Notes: a model not told the origin generated them from the sequence alone. Positions 1 through 7,134 are shown, counted from the first letter of the stretch. The stretch is 15,375 nt of DNA from Taibaiella sp. (GCA_019454705.1 JACFNS010000018.1:1-15375), one strand, 5' to 3'. Translations and numbers: made by a program.

Positions 1-455
1 CTATGTACCTCAAGGCAGGTGCGATCCTCGTCGCTTCTCTCGATATGCAGTTCGTAGGGCATGGCCACCGTGGCGCCTGCCTGCAGCGCGTCGAGAACGG
101 TGGCCAGCCTGACCTGACTCTCGGGGGCCAGCAGGCGGTTCATATCGCCAATGGCCTTTTCGTACTCAAAGTCGGATATGTAGCGGATGCCGCGCATCAT
201 ATATTGCGCGCCTATCTCTTTACAGTAGTTGATGGTGAGGCCCGTGTAGCTGGTTACCTCTATCTGGGGGTAGTCTTTAAATATCTCCTGTATCCAGGCT
301 ATGCGTTGCTCTACGCTGAACATGGGTGTCTTGCTGGTATTCACCCCTATGGCTACTATCAGCTTGTCAAACAGGGACACCGAACGTTGGATAACATCCA
401 CATGCCCCATCGTTATGGGGTCGAACGTACCGGGGAACAGGCATATCTTTTGCAT
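1..455 (-). CDS. coaD: Phosphopantetheine adenylyltransferase (CoaD), 3' end beyond the window, aberrant C-terminal part
   Basis: CoaD joins ATP and 4'-phosphopantetheine to make dephospho-CoA, the penultimate step of coenzyme A synthesis, in the cytoplasm. Translating the minus strand from the ATG at 455 gives the family's N-terminus: FPGTFDPITMGH (residues 7-18, nucleotidyltransferase TxGH motif), then MMRGIRYISDFEYE (86-99) and MNRLLAPE (105-112). These fix the identity. From about residue 114 to 151 the reading frame stays open, but the expected segment with the ISSTxVR-type motif is missing. In its place is LATVLDALQAGATVAMPYEL, and no other minus-strand frame restores the expected segment. 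This part is about 63% GC, against about 50% for the rest of the gene. The gene starts 5 bases after the rsmD stop, so it is probably the last gene of the DUF3822-rsmD-coaD operon. Identity is certain for the first 113 residues; whether the product is functional is doubtful. Confidence 0.88.
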   Translation of the reverse strand, partial: MQKICLFPGTFDPITMGHVDVIQRSVSLFDKLIVAIGVNTSKTPMFSVEQRIAWIQEIFKDYPQIEVTSYTGLTINYCKEIGAQYMMRGIRYISDFEYEKAIGDMNRLLAPESQVRLATVLDALQAGATVAMPYELHIERSDEDRTCLEVH

Positions 456-460
456 AGTTG

Positions 461-1006
461 CTACTCGCTTGGTTGTTTAAAATAGCTGAACACCGTAGTT
501 CCGTAGTTCTTCATCCGCAGGAAGTTGGGGTGTTGCTGGTAATCGTTGCGGGGCGTATGCTCCAGTACAAATATACCATCATCGGTCAACATCTGCTGCT
601 GAAACACCAGCATGGGTATATCATCAATATTCTCCAGCGCGTAGGGTGGCCCGGCGAATATGAAGTCGAATTTTTGTGTGTTCTGCTTCATGAACCTGAA
701 CACATCGCCTTTGATAATATGGAACTTATCAGCAATGCCCAGTTCTTTGACAGTCTTTTTGATAAAGTTGATATTGCCCATGTCGCGCTCTATCAGGGTT
801 AGTTCTCCCGCGCCGCGCGATGCCAGCTCGTAGCTGATGCTGCCGGTACCACCAAACAGGTCGCAGGTACGTATGTCCTCCAGGTCCAGCATATTGGTCA
901 GTGTATTGAACAGCCCTTCTTTGGCTACATCTGTAGTGGGGCGCGCGGGCGTGCTGGTGGGTGGGCTGAATTTACGCCCTCTGAACTCTCCTCCTACAAT
1001 CCGCAT
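461..1006 (-). CDS. rsmD: 16S rRNA (guanine(966)-N(2))-methyltransferase RsmD
   Basis: RsmD uses S-adenosylmethionine to methylate N2 of G966 in 16S rRNA of the assembled 30S subunit. The 181-residue product has the family's usual length and order: MRIVGGEFRGRK at the start, the RPTTDVAKEGLFN segment (22-34) typical of RsmD, the SAM-binding loop DLFGGTGS (49-56), an acidic residue at the end of strand 2 (E73), and the catalytic motif IV at 119-122. Motif IV reads GPPY here, where DPPY or NPPY is usual; the DNA is unambiguous at this point. The ATG at 1006 lies inside the 3' end of the upstream DUF3822 gene (13-base overlap), and the stop is 5 bases before coaD, so the three are probably cotranscribed. 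The rsmD-coaD pairing is common in bacteria. Confidence 0.93.
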   Translation of the reverse strand: MRIVGGEFRGRKFSPPTSTPARPTTDVAKEGLFNTLTNMLDLEDIRTCDLFGGTGSISYELASRGAGELTLIERDMGNINFIKKTVKELGIADKFHIIKGDVFRFMKQNTQKFDFIFAGPPYALENIDDIPMLVFQQQMLTDDGIFVLEHTPRNDYQQHPNFLRMKNYGTTVFSYFKQPSE

Positions 1007-1836
1007 GCGTATAGCTGTTGTATCAGGTAGATATTGCTTACCCAGCTACGGTCGTTGGCCACAACAGTGCCCGTGCCGTCTTTCAGTCCGGGGAAGAATT
1101 GCAGCATTTCTGTAATATGCTGTGTCAGCGACTTGTTGGCTACTGTGCACTGCATAGACATCTGCATATCGTTGATGTCAAACTGCTTTGCTGCTAGCTT
1201 CACCTGGTACACAATATCTTCTGATGATTTGAATGGAAATACCTGGTGCCAGTGCAATTCGCGGTTCTTGTACAGCGTAGCGAAGGCCCTGTCTGCCGTC
1301 AGGCTAATCTGCATGCTGCATTCGGCCTTGAACGGTTTGTAGAACTGGTAAGTGGCAAAAGGTAATATTTTGCTCTTGGTGAAGTAGCGGTTGATGAGGC
1401 TTTTGATAGCCGCCGGCCACGAGTACAGGTAGTACGCCTTGTCCTCCCGCAGGTGGTGCGTGGTGATGACTTCGTTAGCTTCAATAAAATGCAGTTTGCG
1501 CAGCCATGCTTCTGAGTCGTGGGGTTTGTACAGCATCTCGGGTACTACAAGCGTCTTGTCGCAGGCTACAAATACCGAGGTTACTTTGTGGGGTGCCGAA
1601 AGCATCTGCTCGTTAAGAAACTGGTGCTCGTAAAAGTCGATAATCCAGGTGGGGAGTGTCTTCTTGTACTCGTTGTTCTTAATCATCAGCAGGTCGCCAC
1701 GCTCGCTGAACCCTGCCACAGAAATGCCCCGCGGCATCAGGACGATAATCACCTTCGCTATCTGCGATATGATGTTATCCCCTGTATGCAGTTTATATAT
1801 TTGCTCTGTCGACGAACTGTTAGCGATTTCTGACAT
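994..1836 (-). CDS. DUF3822 family protein, probable actin/ASKHA-like fold, function unknown
   Basis: A 280-residue protein that I recognise as the DUF3822 family, which is confined to Bacteroidota and often sits directly before rsmD and coaD. It has no signal peptide or membrane segment. Visible features include repeated short beta-like stretches such as KVTSVFVACDKTLVVPEMLY, followed by helical segments, and a second half containing ADRAFATLYKNRELHWHQVF; this two-lobed look fits the suggested relation to actin-like ATPases, but I cannot prove it. I chose the ATG at 1836; a GTG at 1845 is in frame and would add three residues. The 3' end overlaps rsmD by 13 bases. A good -7 box for this gene lies at 1916-1923 on the minus strand. 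The role is unknown; conserved linkage to rsmD and coaD is the only functional hint. Confidence 0.85.
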   Translation of the reverse strand: MSEIANSSSTEQIYKLHTGDNIISQIAKVIIVLMPRGISVAGFSERGDLLMIKNNEYKKTLPTWIIDFYEHQFLNEQMLSAPHKVTSVFVACDKTLVVPEMLYKPHDSEAWLRKLHFIEANEVITTHHLREDKAYYLYSWPAAIKSLINRYFTKSKILPFATYQFYKPFKAECSMQISLTADRAFATLYKNRELHWHQVFPFKSSEDIVYQVKLAAKQFDINDMQMSMQCTVANKSLTQHITEMLQFFPGLKDGTGTVVANDRSWVSNIYLIQQLYACGL

Positions 1837-1907
1837 AGATAGCACACAATTATAAAATAATTTCCCGACACTTGCGCCATTGAAGGAATAAGTTGTGCAG
1901 CGAAGAT

Positions 1908-1915
1908 TATTTTTG
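1908..1915 (+). promoter_or_regulatory. -7 promoter box for the MATE gene (TATTTTTG)
   Basis: This is an exact match to the Bacteroidota consensus TAnnTTTG, 59 bases before the GTG start of the MATE gene. No convincing -33 TTTG is seen at the usual distance. It directly abuts a second exact match facing the other way. Confidence 0.55.
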
Positions 1916-1923
1916 CAAAGCTA
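1916..1923 (-). promoter_or_regulatory. -7 promoter box for the DUF3822-rsmD-coaD operon (TAGCTTTG)
   Basis: On the minus strand this is an exact match to TAnnTTTG, 79 bases upstream of the DUF3822 ATG. It touches the plus-strand box at 1908-1915 with no base between them, so the two transcripts would start within each other's promoter region. Confidence 0.5.
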
Positions 1924-1974
1924 AGACAGATAACAGACTTTAACGGCTATACATCACAATTTCAAGCATTTGTT

Positions 1975-3306
1975 GTGCAATTATCCATTAGTAACAGGGA
2001 TATCATCAGGCTGGCGGCACCCATATCGTTGGCTATGCTCATTCCGCAAATTAGCTTCCTGACGGACACGGTCTTCCTGGGCAGGCTGGGCGAGCGCGAG
2101 CTGGGTGCCAATGGTATGGCGGGCATCTTTTACCTGGTGCTGGCCATGGTAGGCGTGGGGCTGACGAGCGGTATACAGGTGCAGATGTCGCGCAGGGCGG
2201 GGGAGCGCAACTATACAGGCCTGGCGCGCACCTTTACCAATGGTATGATGCTGAGCCTGATGTTTGGTATAGGCATGATGGTGGCGGCTATGTTTATAGG
2301 TCCTTATATCTTTAACGCTACGCTGGATGATAAGCTAAACGCCCGGTTGAGTATAGAATTTTTGAACATGCGTGTGTGGGGGCTGCCCTTTTTAATGCTC
2401 ACGCAACTTGCCAATTCATTTTATATAGCCACAGGCCAGTCGAAGTACCTGGTACACGGCTCTATTGCAGGAAATGCTGTGAACATCGTGCTGGATTATG
2501 GATTGATATTCGGTAAACTGGGCCTGCCGGAGCTGGGCATGGTGGGCGCAGCGTTAGCCTCGGTCATATCGGAGGTGGTATTTGCCATTACTATGTACAG
2601 CATATTTTATATAAAGAATATGCAAGTAAAGTTTCCGATACTGGCCACCGGGCGCTTCGATGTATCGTTGGCAAAAAAGTCACTCATCATTGCATCGCCG
2701 TTGATAGTGCAGTTCATGTTCAGCATAGGCGGCTGGCAGATATTCTTTATATATGTGGAGCACCTGGGTACGCGGGAACTGGCAGTGAGCCAGATACTGC
2801 GCAGTGTGTTTGGAGTAGCGGGTATAGGACTATGGGCCATGGCATCGGCATGCAATACATTAGTGAGTAACGTGATAGGGCAGAGCAAACAAAGATTAGT
2901 GATACCTGTGATATTGCGCTGTATGAAGCTGGCTGTCATCTATGCAATAGTATTAGGTGCTTTGCTGGTCATATTCCCGTACGAGTTTCTCTCCCTCTAC
3001 CGCAACGACCCCGACCTCGTGCGTTTTGCCATACCCAGCCTGCGGGTGGTGGCAGTCTCTTCTGTGTTGATGGCGGTATCAACCGTAATGTTCAATGGCG
3101 TAATGGGTACCGGCAATACCCGGGTTAACCTGATTATTGAAGTAATCTGCGTAGGCAGCTACATATTGTACTGCTATATAGCCATAGAGCGTATGCGCCT
3201 GCCACTGTATTGGGCATGGATGTCTGAGTTTGTGTATTGGGGGATGTTGTTTATAGCCTGCCTGCTGTACCTGCGCACCGGCAGGTGGAAGAATAAGGCG
3301 GTTTAA
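1975..3306 (+). CDS. MATE family efflux transporter
   Basis: This 443-residue integral membrane protein has about twelve hydrophobic segments, the normal size and topology for multidrug and toxin extrusion (MATE) exporters, which expel drugs or metabolites in exchange for H+ or Na+. The family N-terminus is clear: RLAAPISLAMLIPQISFLTD (residues 12-31) followed by TVFLGRLGE, and the second half repeats the pattern with SPLIVQFMFSIGGWQIFF (about 243-260). I chose the GTG at 1975 because no ATG occurs upstream in frame and the next ATG (codon 21) would remove half of the first membrane helix. The gene is divergent from DUF3822, and its stop overlaps that of ytxJ by four bases (TTAA), so the two converge. 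The substrate cannot be read from sequence. Confidence 0.9.
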   Translation: MQLSISNRDIIRLAAPISLAMLIPQISFLTDTVFLGRLGERELGANGMAGIFYLVLAMVGVGLTSGIQVQMSRRAGERNYTGLARTFTNGMMLSLMFGIGMMVAAMFIGPYIFNATLDDKLNARLSIEFLNMRVWGLPFLMLTQLANSFYIATGQSKYLVHGSIAGNAVNIVLDYGLIFGKLGLPELGMVGAALASVISEVVFAITMYSIFYIKNMQVKFPILATGRFDVSLAKKSLIIASPLIVQFMFSIGGWQIFFIYVEHLGTRELAVSQILRSVFGVAGIGLWAMASACNTLVSNVIGQSKQRLVIPVILRCMKLAVIYAIVLGALLVIFPYEFLSLYRNDPDLVRFAIPSLRVVAVSSVLMAVSTVMFNGVMGTGNTRVNLIIEVICVGSYILYCYIAIERMRLPLYWAWMSEFVYWGMLFIACLLYLRTGRWKNKAV

Positions 3307-3629
3307 ACCTGTTCCATCAGTTCGTCCATCCTGATACCGTTGTGGCTTTCTTCGTAGGTACATTCACCGTTCTTTATCAGCAGCAGTTGCGGGCTTTCGT
3401 GTGGCACATGAAAAATCTCCACCACTTTGTTGCTAATGGGTCGTTGCGCTATTACGTCCAGGTAGTAAAACTTCGTATTATCGGGTGCCTGCTCGCGTTG
3501 CAGCCTGTTCATGGCCATAGCACTGATGTGACAGCGGGTGCTGTGTTTGTAGATGACCACGGGTTGTGCTTTACTCTCTTCGATAAGGGTGTCTATTTGC
3601 GCTTCGTTTGTCAGTTCTGTCCAGTTCAT
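3303..3629 (-). CDS. ytxJ: YtxJ-type bacillithiol-associated redox protein (DUF2847)
   Basis: A 108-residue thioredoxin-fold protein of the YtxJ/DUF2847 family, thought to act as a monothiol bacilliredoxin that removes bacillithiol from proteins in the cytoplasm. The signature is the single cysteine in YKHSTRCHIS (residues 27-36, C33). Most relatives I know have CPI here, so the His after Cys is a small deviation. The C-terminal part has the thioredoxin-like segment ESPQLLLIKNGE (78-89). The ATG at 3629 gives the normal family length. The stop overlaps the MATE stop by four bases. Upstream is a shared region with fabD carrying octamer tracts; an exact -7 box (TAACTTTG on the minus strand, 3682-3689) lies 52 bases before the ATG. 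Presence of this gene suggests, but does not prove, that the organism makes bacillithiol. Confidence 0.85.
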   Translation of the reverse strand: MNWTELTNEAQIDTLIEESKAQPVVIYKHSTRCHISAMAMNRLQREQAPDNTKFYYLDVIAQRPISNKVVEIFHVPHESPQLLLIKNGECTYEESHNGIRMDELMEQV

Positions 3630-3634
3630 ATAAA

Positions 3635-3674
3635 ATAATGTGCCAATTTGCTAATGCGGCAATGCGATAATTAA
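3635..3674 (-). repeat. Octamer tract in the ytxJ leader (five units)
   Basis: Read on the minus strand from 3674 to 3635, this is a run of five 8-base units: ATTATCGC, ATTGCCGC, ATTAGCAA, ATTGGCAC, ATTATTTT. It lies between the ytxJ -7 box and the ytxJ start. Two 13-base segments of it (3635-3647 and 3651-3663) are perfectly complementary to 3701-3713 and 3725-3737 in the facing tract. Confidence 0.75.
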
Positions 3675-3681
3675 TATGGTG

Positions 3682-3689
3682 CAAAGTTA
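3682..3689 (-). promoter_or_regulatory. -7 promoter box for ytxJ (TAACTTTG)
   Basis: On the minus strand this is an exact match to TAnnTTTG, 52 bases upstream of the ytxJ ATG. The octamer tract at 3635-3674 would fall in the transcribed leader. Confidence 0.5.
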
Positions 3690-3700
3690 CGATTGAACTC

Positions 3701-3740
3701 ATTGGCACATTATCGTATTGTCCTATTGCCGCATTAGTTT
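3701..3740 (+). repeat. Octamer tract upstream of fabD (five units)
   Basis: Five consecutive 8-base units on the plus strand: ATTGGCAC, ATTATCGT, ATTGTCCT, ATTGCCGC, ATTAGTTT. The -7 box of fabD (TACTTTCG, 3741-3748) follows with no gap, in the same 8-base register. The TTG inside the third unit (3718-3720) sits where a -33 element is expected. Confidence 0.75.
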
Positions 3741-3748
3741 TACTTTCG
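3718..3748 (+). promoter_or_regulatory. Probable fabD promoter (TTG, 20-base spacer, TACTTTCG)
   Basis: TTG at 3718-3720 and TACTTTCG at 3741-3748 (7 of the 8 positions of TAnnTTTG fit, with C for the last T) match the Bacteroidota promoter layout. The box ends 20 bases before the fabD ATG, the same distance found for the gene at 14412 and close to that for pyrE (18). Confidence 0.55.
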
Positions 3749-3768
3749 CCCCAGCAAACAGATTATTT

Positions 3769-4653
3769 ATGACGAAACATGCATATGTATTCCCGGGACA
3801 AGGAGCACAGTTTACAGGAATGGGTAAAGAACTGTATGATAACAACACAGTAGCCCGCGAGTACTTCGAACAGGCCAACGAGATACTGGGTTTCCGTATT
3901 ACGGATATTATGTTCACAGGCAGTGCAGATGACCTGAAACAAACCAAGGTGACGCAACCAGCTATCTTCCTGCATTCGGTTATCAGGTTCCTGACCACCG
4001 AGGGTTTAGTGCCCAATATGGTGGCTGGCCACTCGCTGGGGGAATTCTCTGCACTGGTAGCTAATAAGGTATTGAGTTTTGAAGATGGCCTGAAGCTGGT
4101 GTACAAGCGTGCTATGGCTATGCAACGCGCCTGCGAAATCAACCCCTCCACTATGGCCGCCGTACTGGGCCTGGACGATGCTAAGGTGGAGGAAATATGC
4201 GCTTCATTTACTGATGAAGTGGTAGTACCTGCCAACTATAACTGCCCCGGCCAGTTGGTCATCAGCGGAAGTATAGAAGGTATAAATAAAGCCTGTGAGG
4301 CGATGAAAGCGGCAGGTGCCAAACGTGCCCTGGTGCTGCAGGTAGGTGGTGCATTCCACTCGCCGCTGATGGAGCCGGCTAAAGAAGAGCTACAGGCGGC
4401 AATTGAGGCTACACATTTCGGCAACCCCAGTTGCCCCGTGTACCAGAACGTTGATGCCAACCCATATATAGACCCCGCAATGATACAGCGCAACCTCATC
4501 AACCAGCTTACTTCGCCCGTGCGCTGGACACAGAGTGTAGAGCATATGGTAAAGAACGGTGCCACAAAGTTTACCGAAGTAGGCCCCGGCAATGTATTGC
4601 AGGGATTGGTGAAAAAGATAGCCAAAGAGGTGGAGACCGACGGACTGAATTAA
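3769..4653 (+). CDS. fabD: Malonyl-CoA:ACP transacylase (FabD)
   Basis: FabD moves the malonyl group from CoA to acyl carrier protein, supplying the extender unit for type II fatty acid synthesis. The 294-residue product starts YVFPGQGAQFTGMG (residues 6-19, oxyanion Q11), has the nucleophile motif GHSLGEFSA (87-95, S89), the malonyl-binding arginine in VYKRAMAMQ (R114) and the catalytic histidine in GGAFHSPLMEP (H197), all at usual positions. NYNCPGQLVISG (157-168) is also typical. The reading frame is open upstream to 3718, but only the ATG at 3769 gives a standard N-terminus, and it lies just after the predicted promoter. The gene stands alone here, apart from other fab genes, diverges from ytxJ, and is followed by a strong hairpin. 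Confidence 0.95.
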   Translation: MTKHAYVFPGQGAQFTGMGKELYDNNTVAREYFEQANEILGFRITDIMFTGSADDLKQTKVTQPAIFLHSVIRFLTTEGLVPNMVAGHSLGEFSALVANKVLSFEDGLKLVYKRAMAMQRACEINPSTMAAVLGLDDAKVEEICASFTDEVVVPANYNCPGQLVISGSIEGINKACEAMKAAGAKRALVLQVGGAFHSPLMEPAKEELQAAIEATHFGNPSCPVYQNVDANPYIDPAMIQRNLINQLTSPVRWTQSVEHMVKNGATKFTEVGPGNVLQGLVKKIAKEVETDGLN

Positions 4654-4684
4654 TTTACCCCACCTCCGAAAGTGGGATAGAATA

Positions 4685-4710
4685 AACGGGCGGCAATATT
4701 GCCGCCCGTT
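4685..4710 (+). terminator. Hairpin terminator after fabD
   Basis: A perfect 26-base palindrome centred at 4697/4698, with GGGCGGC and GCCGCCC as its GC-rich stem and AATATT at the turn, lies 32 bases after the fabD stop. It has only a weak T-run downstream, so it may work as a hairpin or transcript-end protector rather than a classical terminator. Confidence 0.6.
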
Positions 4711-4806
4711 ATATGTTGAGTAATTGATATTTCTCACTCCTGTCTATGATAATGGTCATCTGGCTTGTAGTCAGCTTGGAATAATTTCATCCTAAAATAT
4801 TCAGTT

Positions 4807-5283
4807 ATGGAAACAGCAACAAAGCAGGTAGTAAGGGAAATAACCTGGCCTGAAAAAACATTTATTATCAGGAGGACTACTATGCCTTTCGACAAACTCT
4901 CAGATTTTTTCAAAGAAAGCTACGGGGCTATCTATGGAGCTTTGGCAGGCAAGGGTATTCATCCGGCTGAAATGCCCTGTGCCTTCTATTATTCAATAAA
5001 CGAAATAAAAAAAGAGACAGAACTGGCTGCTGCAGTACCGGTAAAAGCGGACACACCCGAAATACCGGGTTTTGAAAAAGTTACATTTCCACCATCAAAA
5101 CTGATTACTACCACGCATATCGGTTCATATGAGAATATGGGTATGTCTTATGCTGCAATGGAGCGGTACATGGCGGAAAGCAAGCTGCATAAGGGACTGA
5201 TGATAGAAGAATATTTTTCTGACCCGGAAATAGAAAAAGATGCTTCTAAATGGAAGACCAATATCTATTTTATGGTGCAGTAA
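4807..5283 (+). CDS. GyrI-like small-molecule-binding domain protein
   Basis: A 158-residue cytoplasmic protein that resembles the GyrI-like/AraC effector-binding (SOUL-related) fold, which binds small hydrophobic or cationic ligands. Visible features are an N-terminal beta strand and helix (TFIIRRTTMPFDKLSDFF, about 18-35), a central FYYSINE strand, and the typical C-terminal pair KLITTTHIGSYENMG (98-112) and YFSDPEIEKDASKWKTNIYF (about 136-155). There is no DNA-binding domain, so it is a stand-alone ligand-binding module like GyrI or a detoxifying hydrolase of that superfamily. The ATG at 4807 fits the domain length; a loose promoter box (TAATTTCA, 4782-4789) lies 17 bases upstream. It converges on the LytTR regulator with a four-base gap. 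Fold is fairly sure, function unknown. Confidence 0.75.
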   Translation: METATKQVVREITWPEKTFIIRRTTMPFDKLSDFFKESYGAIYGALAGKGIHPAEMPCAFYYSINEIKKETELAAAVPVKADTPEIPGFEKVTFPPSKLITTTHIGSYENMGMSYAAMERYMAESKLHKGLMIEEYFSDPEIEKDASKWKTNIYFMVQ

Positions 5284-5287
5284 CCCG

Positions 5288-5983
5288 CTATATCAGCCTG
5301 TACTTATTGAAAACTTCAGTTACCATTTCTTTATAGGTATTGCCTATAGGTACCACATGCGAAGCAGTATGTATGGTATTACCGGATAGCTGGCGGACAT
5401 GTTGCACATTCAGCATGTACGACTTATGCACCCGCACTATTTGCGGATAGCCTGACAACTGTTCTTCCATGTTTTTCATGGTGCTGAGTACCATCAGGCT
5501 TTTGTCGCCTGCCCATAGTTTTACATAGTCTTTTACCGCTTCAATGAGTTCGAGCTCATTAAGGGCAATCTTCACCAGCTTGCCATCGCATTTTACAAAG
5601 ATGGTATCATCTTCTTTTTTACGTTCCAGTAGTTCAGCAGCTTTAGCAACGGCTTTCTCAAAACGTGTGAAGGAAAATGGTTTCAACAGGTAATCTACAG
5701 CGTTTAGTTCGTAGCTTTCTACAGCGTACTGAGAATATGCGGTGGTGAGAATAATGAGCGGCGGATTCTTCAACTGCTTTATCAGCTCCATACCCGACAT
5801 GCCGGGCATATTGATATCGAGCAGCAGCAGGTCGGCGGTTTCGCTTTTAAGTAGCTCGATAGTTTCAACTGCGTTTTTACAGGTGCCTGCCAGTTCCAGT
5901 TGTGGCAGCTTGGCAGCATATACTTTCAGTATATCCCTTGCTATAGGCTCATCATCCACTATTATTACCCGTATGGTGCGCAT
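5288..5983 (-). CDS. LytTR family two-component response regulator
   Basis: A 231-residue DNA-binding response regulator. Residues 1-120 form a receiver domain with the acidic pocket D10-D11, phospho-acceptor D56 (LLLLDINMPGMSG), T80 and K101 (YLLKPF). Residues about 130-231 form a LytTR domain (FVKCDGKLVKIALNELELIE; then YPQIVRVHKSYMLNVQHV), which binds direct repeats in DNA. The start lies 2 bases after the kinase stop, so the two are one operon and surely partners. LytTR regulators often activate their own operon and nearby genes; repeats at 7105-7134 upstream of the kinase are candidate sites. Size and all key residues are normal. Confidence 0.93.
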   Translation of the reverse strand: MRTIRVIIVDDEPIARDILKVYAAKLPQLELAGTCKNAVETIELLKSETADLLLLDINMPGMSGMELIKQLKNPPLIILTTAYSQYAVESYELNAVDYLLKPFSFTRFEKAVAKAAELLERKKEDDTIFVKCDGKLVKIALNELELIEAVKDYVKLWAGDKSLMVLSTMKNMEEQLSGYPQIVRVHKSYMLNVQHVRQLSGNTIHTASHVVPIGNTYKEMVTEVFNKYRLI

Positions 5984-5985
5984 TG

Positions 5986-7062
5986 CTATAAATATACGGT
6001 AAGTTCTGTTTTATACACATCACCCTGTTTCTGTGTATTGAGCAGGTATTTGCCCGGGTAGAGAATATCCAGTCTTTTGCGCAGGTTGGCCAGACCCACA
6101 CCACCTTGTTCGTTGTTGTTGTTCACGTATTTATTGGAAGATGTGATATGTAACTTGTGGTTGTAGATGGTACAACTAAAGTCAATAAAATATTGTTCGG
6201 CAATAAACCTGGTACCGTGTTTAAAGGTGTTTTCCAGTACAGGCAGCCACAGCAATGGCGGAAGGCTGTAGTTGCTATCGGCATCTATTGTGAATTTGAA
6301 ATTGCCTGTATCCTGCAACCTGAGTAGTTCCATATCGATATACGCCTGCATGATTTCTTTCTCTTTTTCAAATGATACCTGCGGTACATTGGTATCGTAG
6401 AGCATGTAACGCATGATAGAAGAAAGCTTGAGTATAGACTCGGGCGCTTTGTCAGAATGTTGCAGGCTGAGGCCGTATATATTGTTCAACGTATTGAACA
6501 GGAAGTGAGGATTAAGTTGATTACGCAGCAATTCCAGTTCTGCCTCCGTTTGTTTGTGTGCTGCTTCTTTCGCTTTCTTTTCCTGCCGGCTATGGTCCTG
6601 CATATACCAGGCCATTGTAAAAGCGCCCAGCCACAGTGCCAGCCCGAATGCGTAACCTATTATTTCTTCTGTAAGGGCTTCTGTTGTCCAATCGGGGCCG
6701 ACAGGCATGGTAATGATGCTGACCTCATAAATCTCAGCTAAGGGATATCGGCTGAGCATGTGTTTGAATACGGTGACGAAGCCCGTAGATATAATCAATA
6801 GCAGCGTCGTAGCAGTAAGTGCGTACCATATGTGTTTCTTTGTTGCCAGTAGTTTAGGAACCAGTATCAGGTTGTTGACATAAGTAAGCACCATTAATAA
6901 GCCCGCTAAGACCCCTTTGTACATCAAGTATACAGATTGCGGGTACTTGTCTACGCCCGAGTTCAGTTTGTATATAAATAACAACGTGAATAGCCAGAAA
7001 TAGATATTCTTTGCCAGGCGGCTGCTGAAAAAAGATTTCCACTTATTGGTTGGTAATACCAT
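5986..7062 (-). CDS. Sensor histidine kinase, LytS/YehU type (His_kinase PF06580)
   Basis: A 358-residue membrane kinase. Four hydrophobic segments (about 20-34, 50-70, 80-100, 134-154) are followed by a short coiled coil (about 158-182) and the phospho-acceptor motif LRNQLNPHFLFNTLNN, with H186. The ATP-binding half shows the N-box LPVLENTFKHGT and the G-box GGVGLANLRKRL. There is no separate periplasmic or PAS sensor domain, so the signal is probably sensed in or near the membrane. The ATG at 7062 is the only sensible start. The gene is upstream of and 2 bases from the LytTR regulator, and divergent from the secreted serine hydrolase. The signal is unknown. Confidence 0.92.
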   Translation of the reverse strand: MVLPTNKWKSFFSSRLAKNIYFWLFTLLFIYKLNSGVDKYPQSVYLMYKGVLAGLLMVLTYVNNLILVPKLLATKKHIWYALTATTLLLIISTGFVTVFKHMLSRYPLAEIYEVSIITMPVGPDWTTEALTEEIIGYAFGLALWLGAFTMAWYMQDHSRQEKKAKEAAHKQTEAELELLRNQLNPHFLFNTLNNIYGLSLQHSDKAPESILKLSSIMRYMLYDTNVPQVSFEKEKEIMQAYIDMELLRLQDTGNFKFTIDADSNYSLPPLLWLPVLENTFKHGTRFIAEQYFIDFSCTIYNHKLHITSSNKYVNNNNEQGGVGLANLRKRLDILYPGKYLLNTQKQGDVYKTELTVYL

Positions 7063-7104
7063 AATGCAAAGAAACTCACAAGCCGAGACTATTCATTATA
7101 AGAT

Positions 7105-7134
7105 CGACCAAATGCCGGTTTTCACCGACCAAAT
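7105..7134 (-). promoter_or_regulatory. Candidate LytTR binding site: two direct repeats 21 bases apart
   Basis: CGACCAAAT occurs at 7105-7113 and again at 7126-7134, exactly 21 bases apart (9-base repeats, 12-base spacer). LytTR regulators such as AgrA bind 9-base direct repeats with this spacing. A third copy in reverse orientation, matching 8 of 9 bases, is at 7168-7176, its centre another 42 bases on. The sequence itself does not closely match the AgrA consensus, so the assignment rests on geometry and position. Confidence 0.5.

Noticed and set aside
3..485. Open frame of 160 codons on the plus strand
   Set aside because: It is antisense to coaD, which is plainly coding in this stretch up to about position 116. 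The first 116 bases remain uncertain, but the plus-strand product looks like no known protein.
3303..3306. TTAA shared by the MATE and ytxJ stop codons
   Set aside because: Four-base overlaps of convergent stops at TTAA are common and need no special explanation.
3635..3740. Possible CRISPR-like array
   Set aside because: The units are 8 bases long, degenerate and without spacers, and no cas genes are present.
3718..3768. Upstream extension of fabD by 17 codons
   Set aside because: It would start at a TTG inside the probable -33 region and add residues no FabD has; the ATG at 3769 matches the family exactly.
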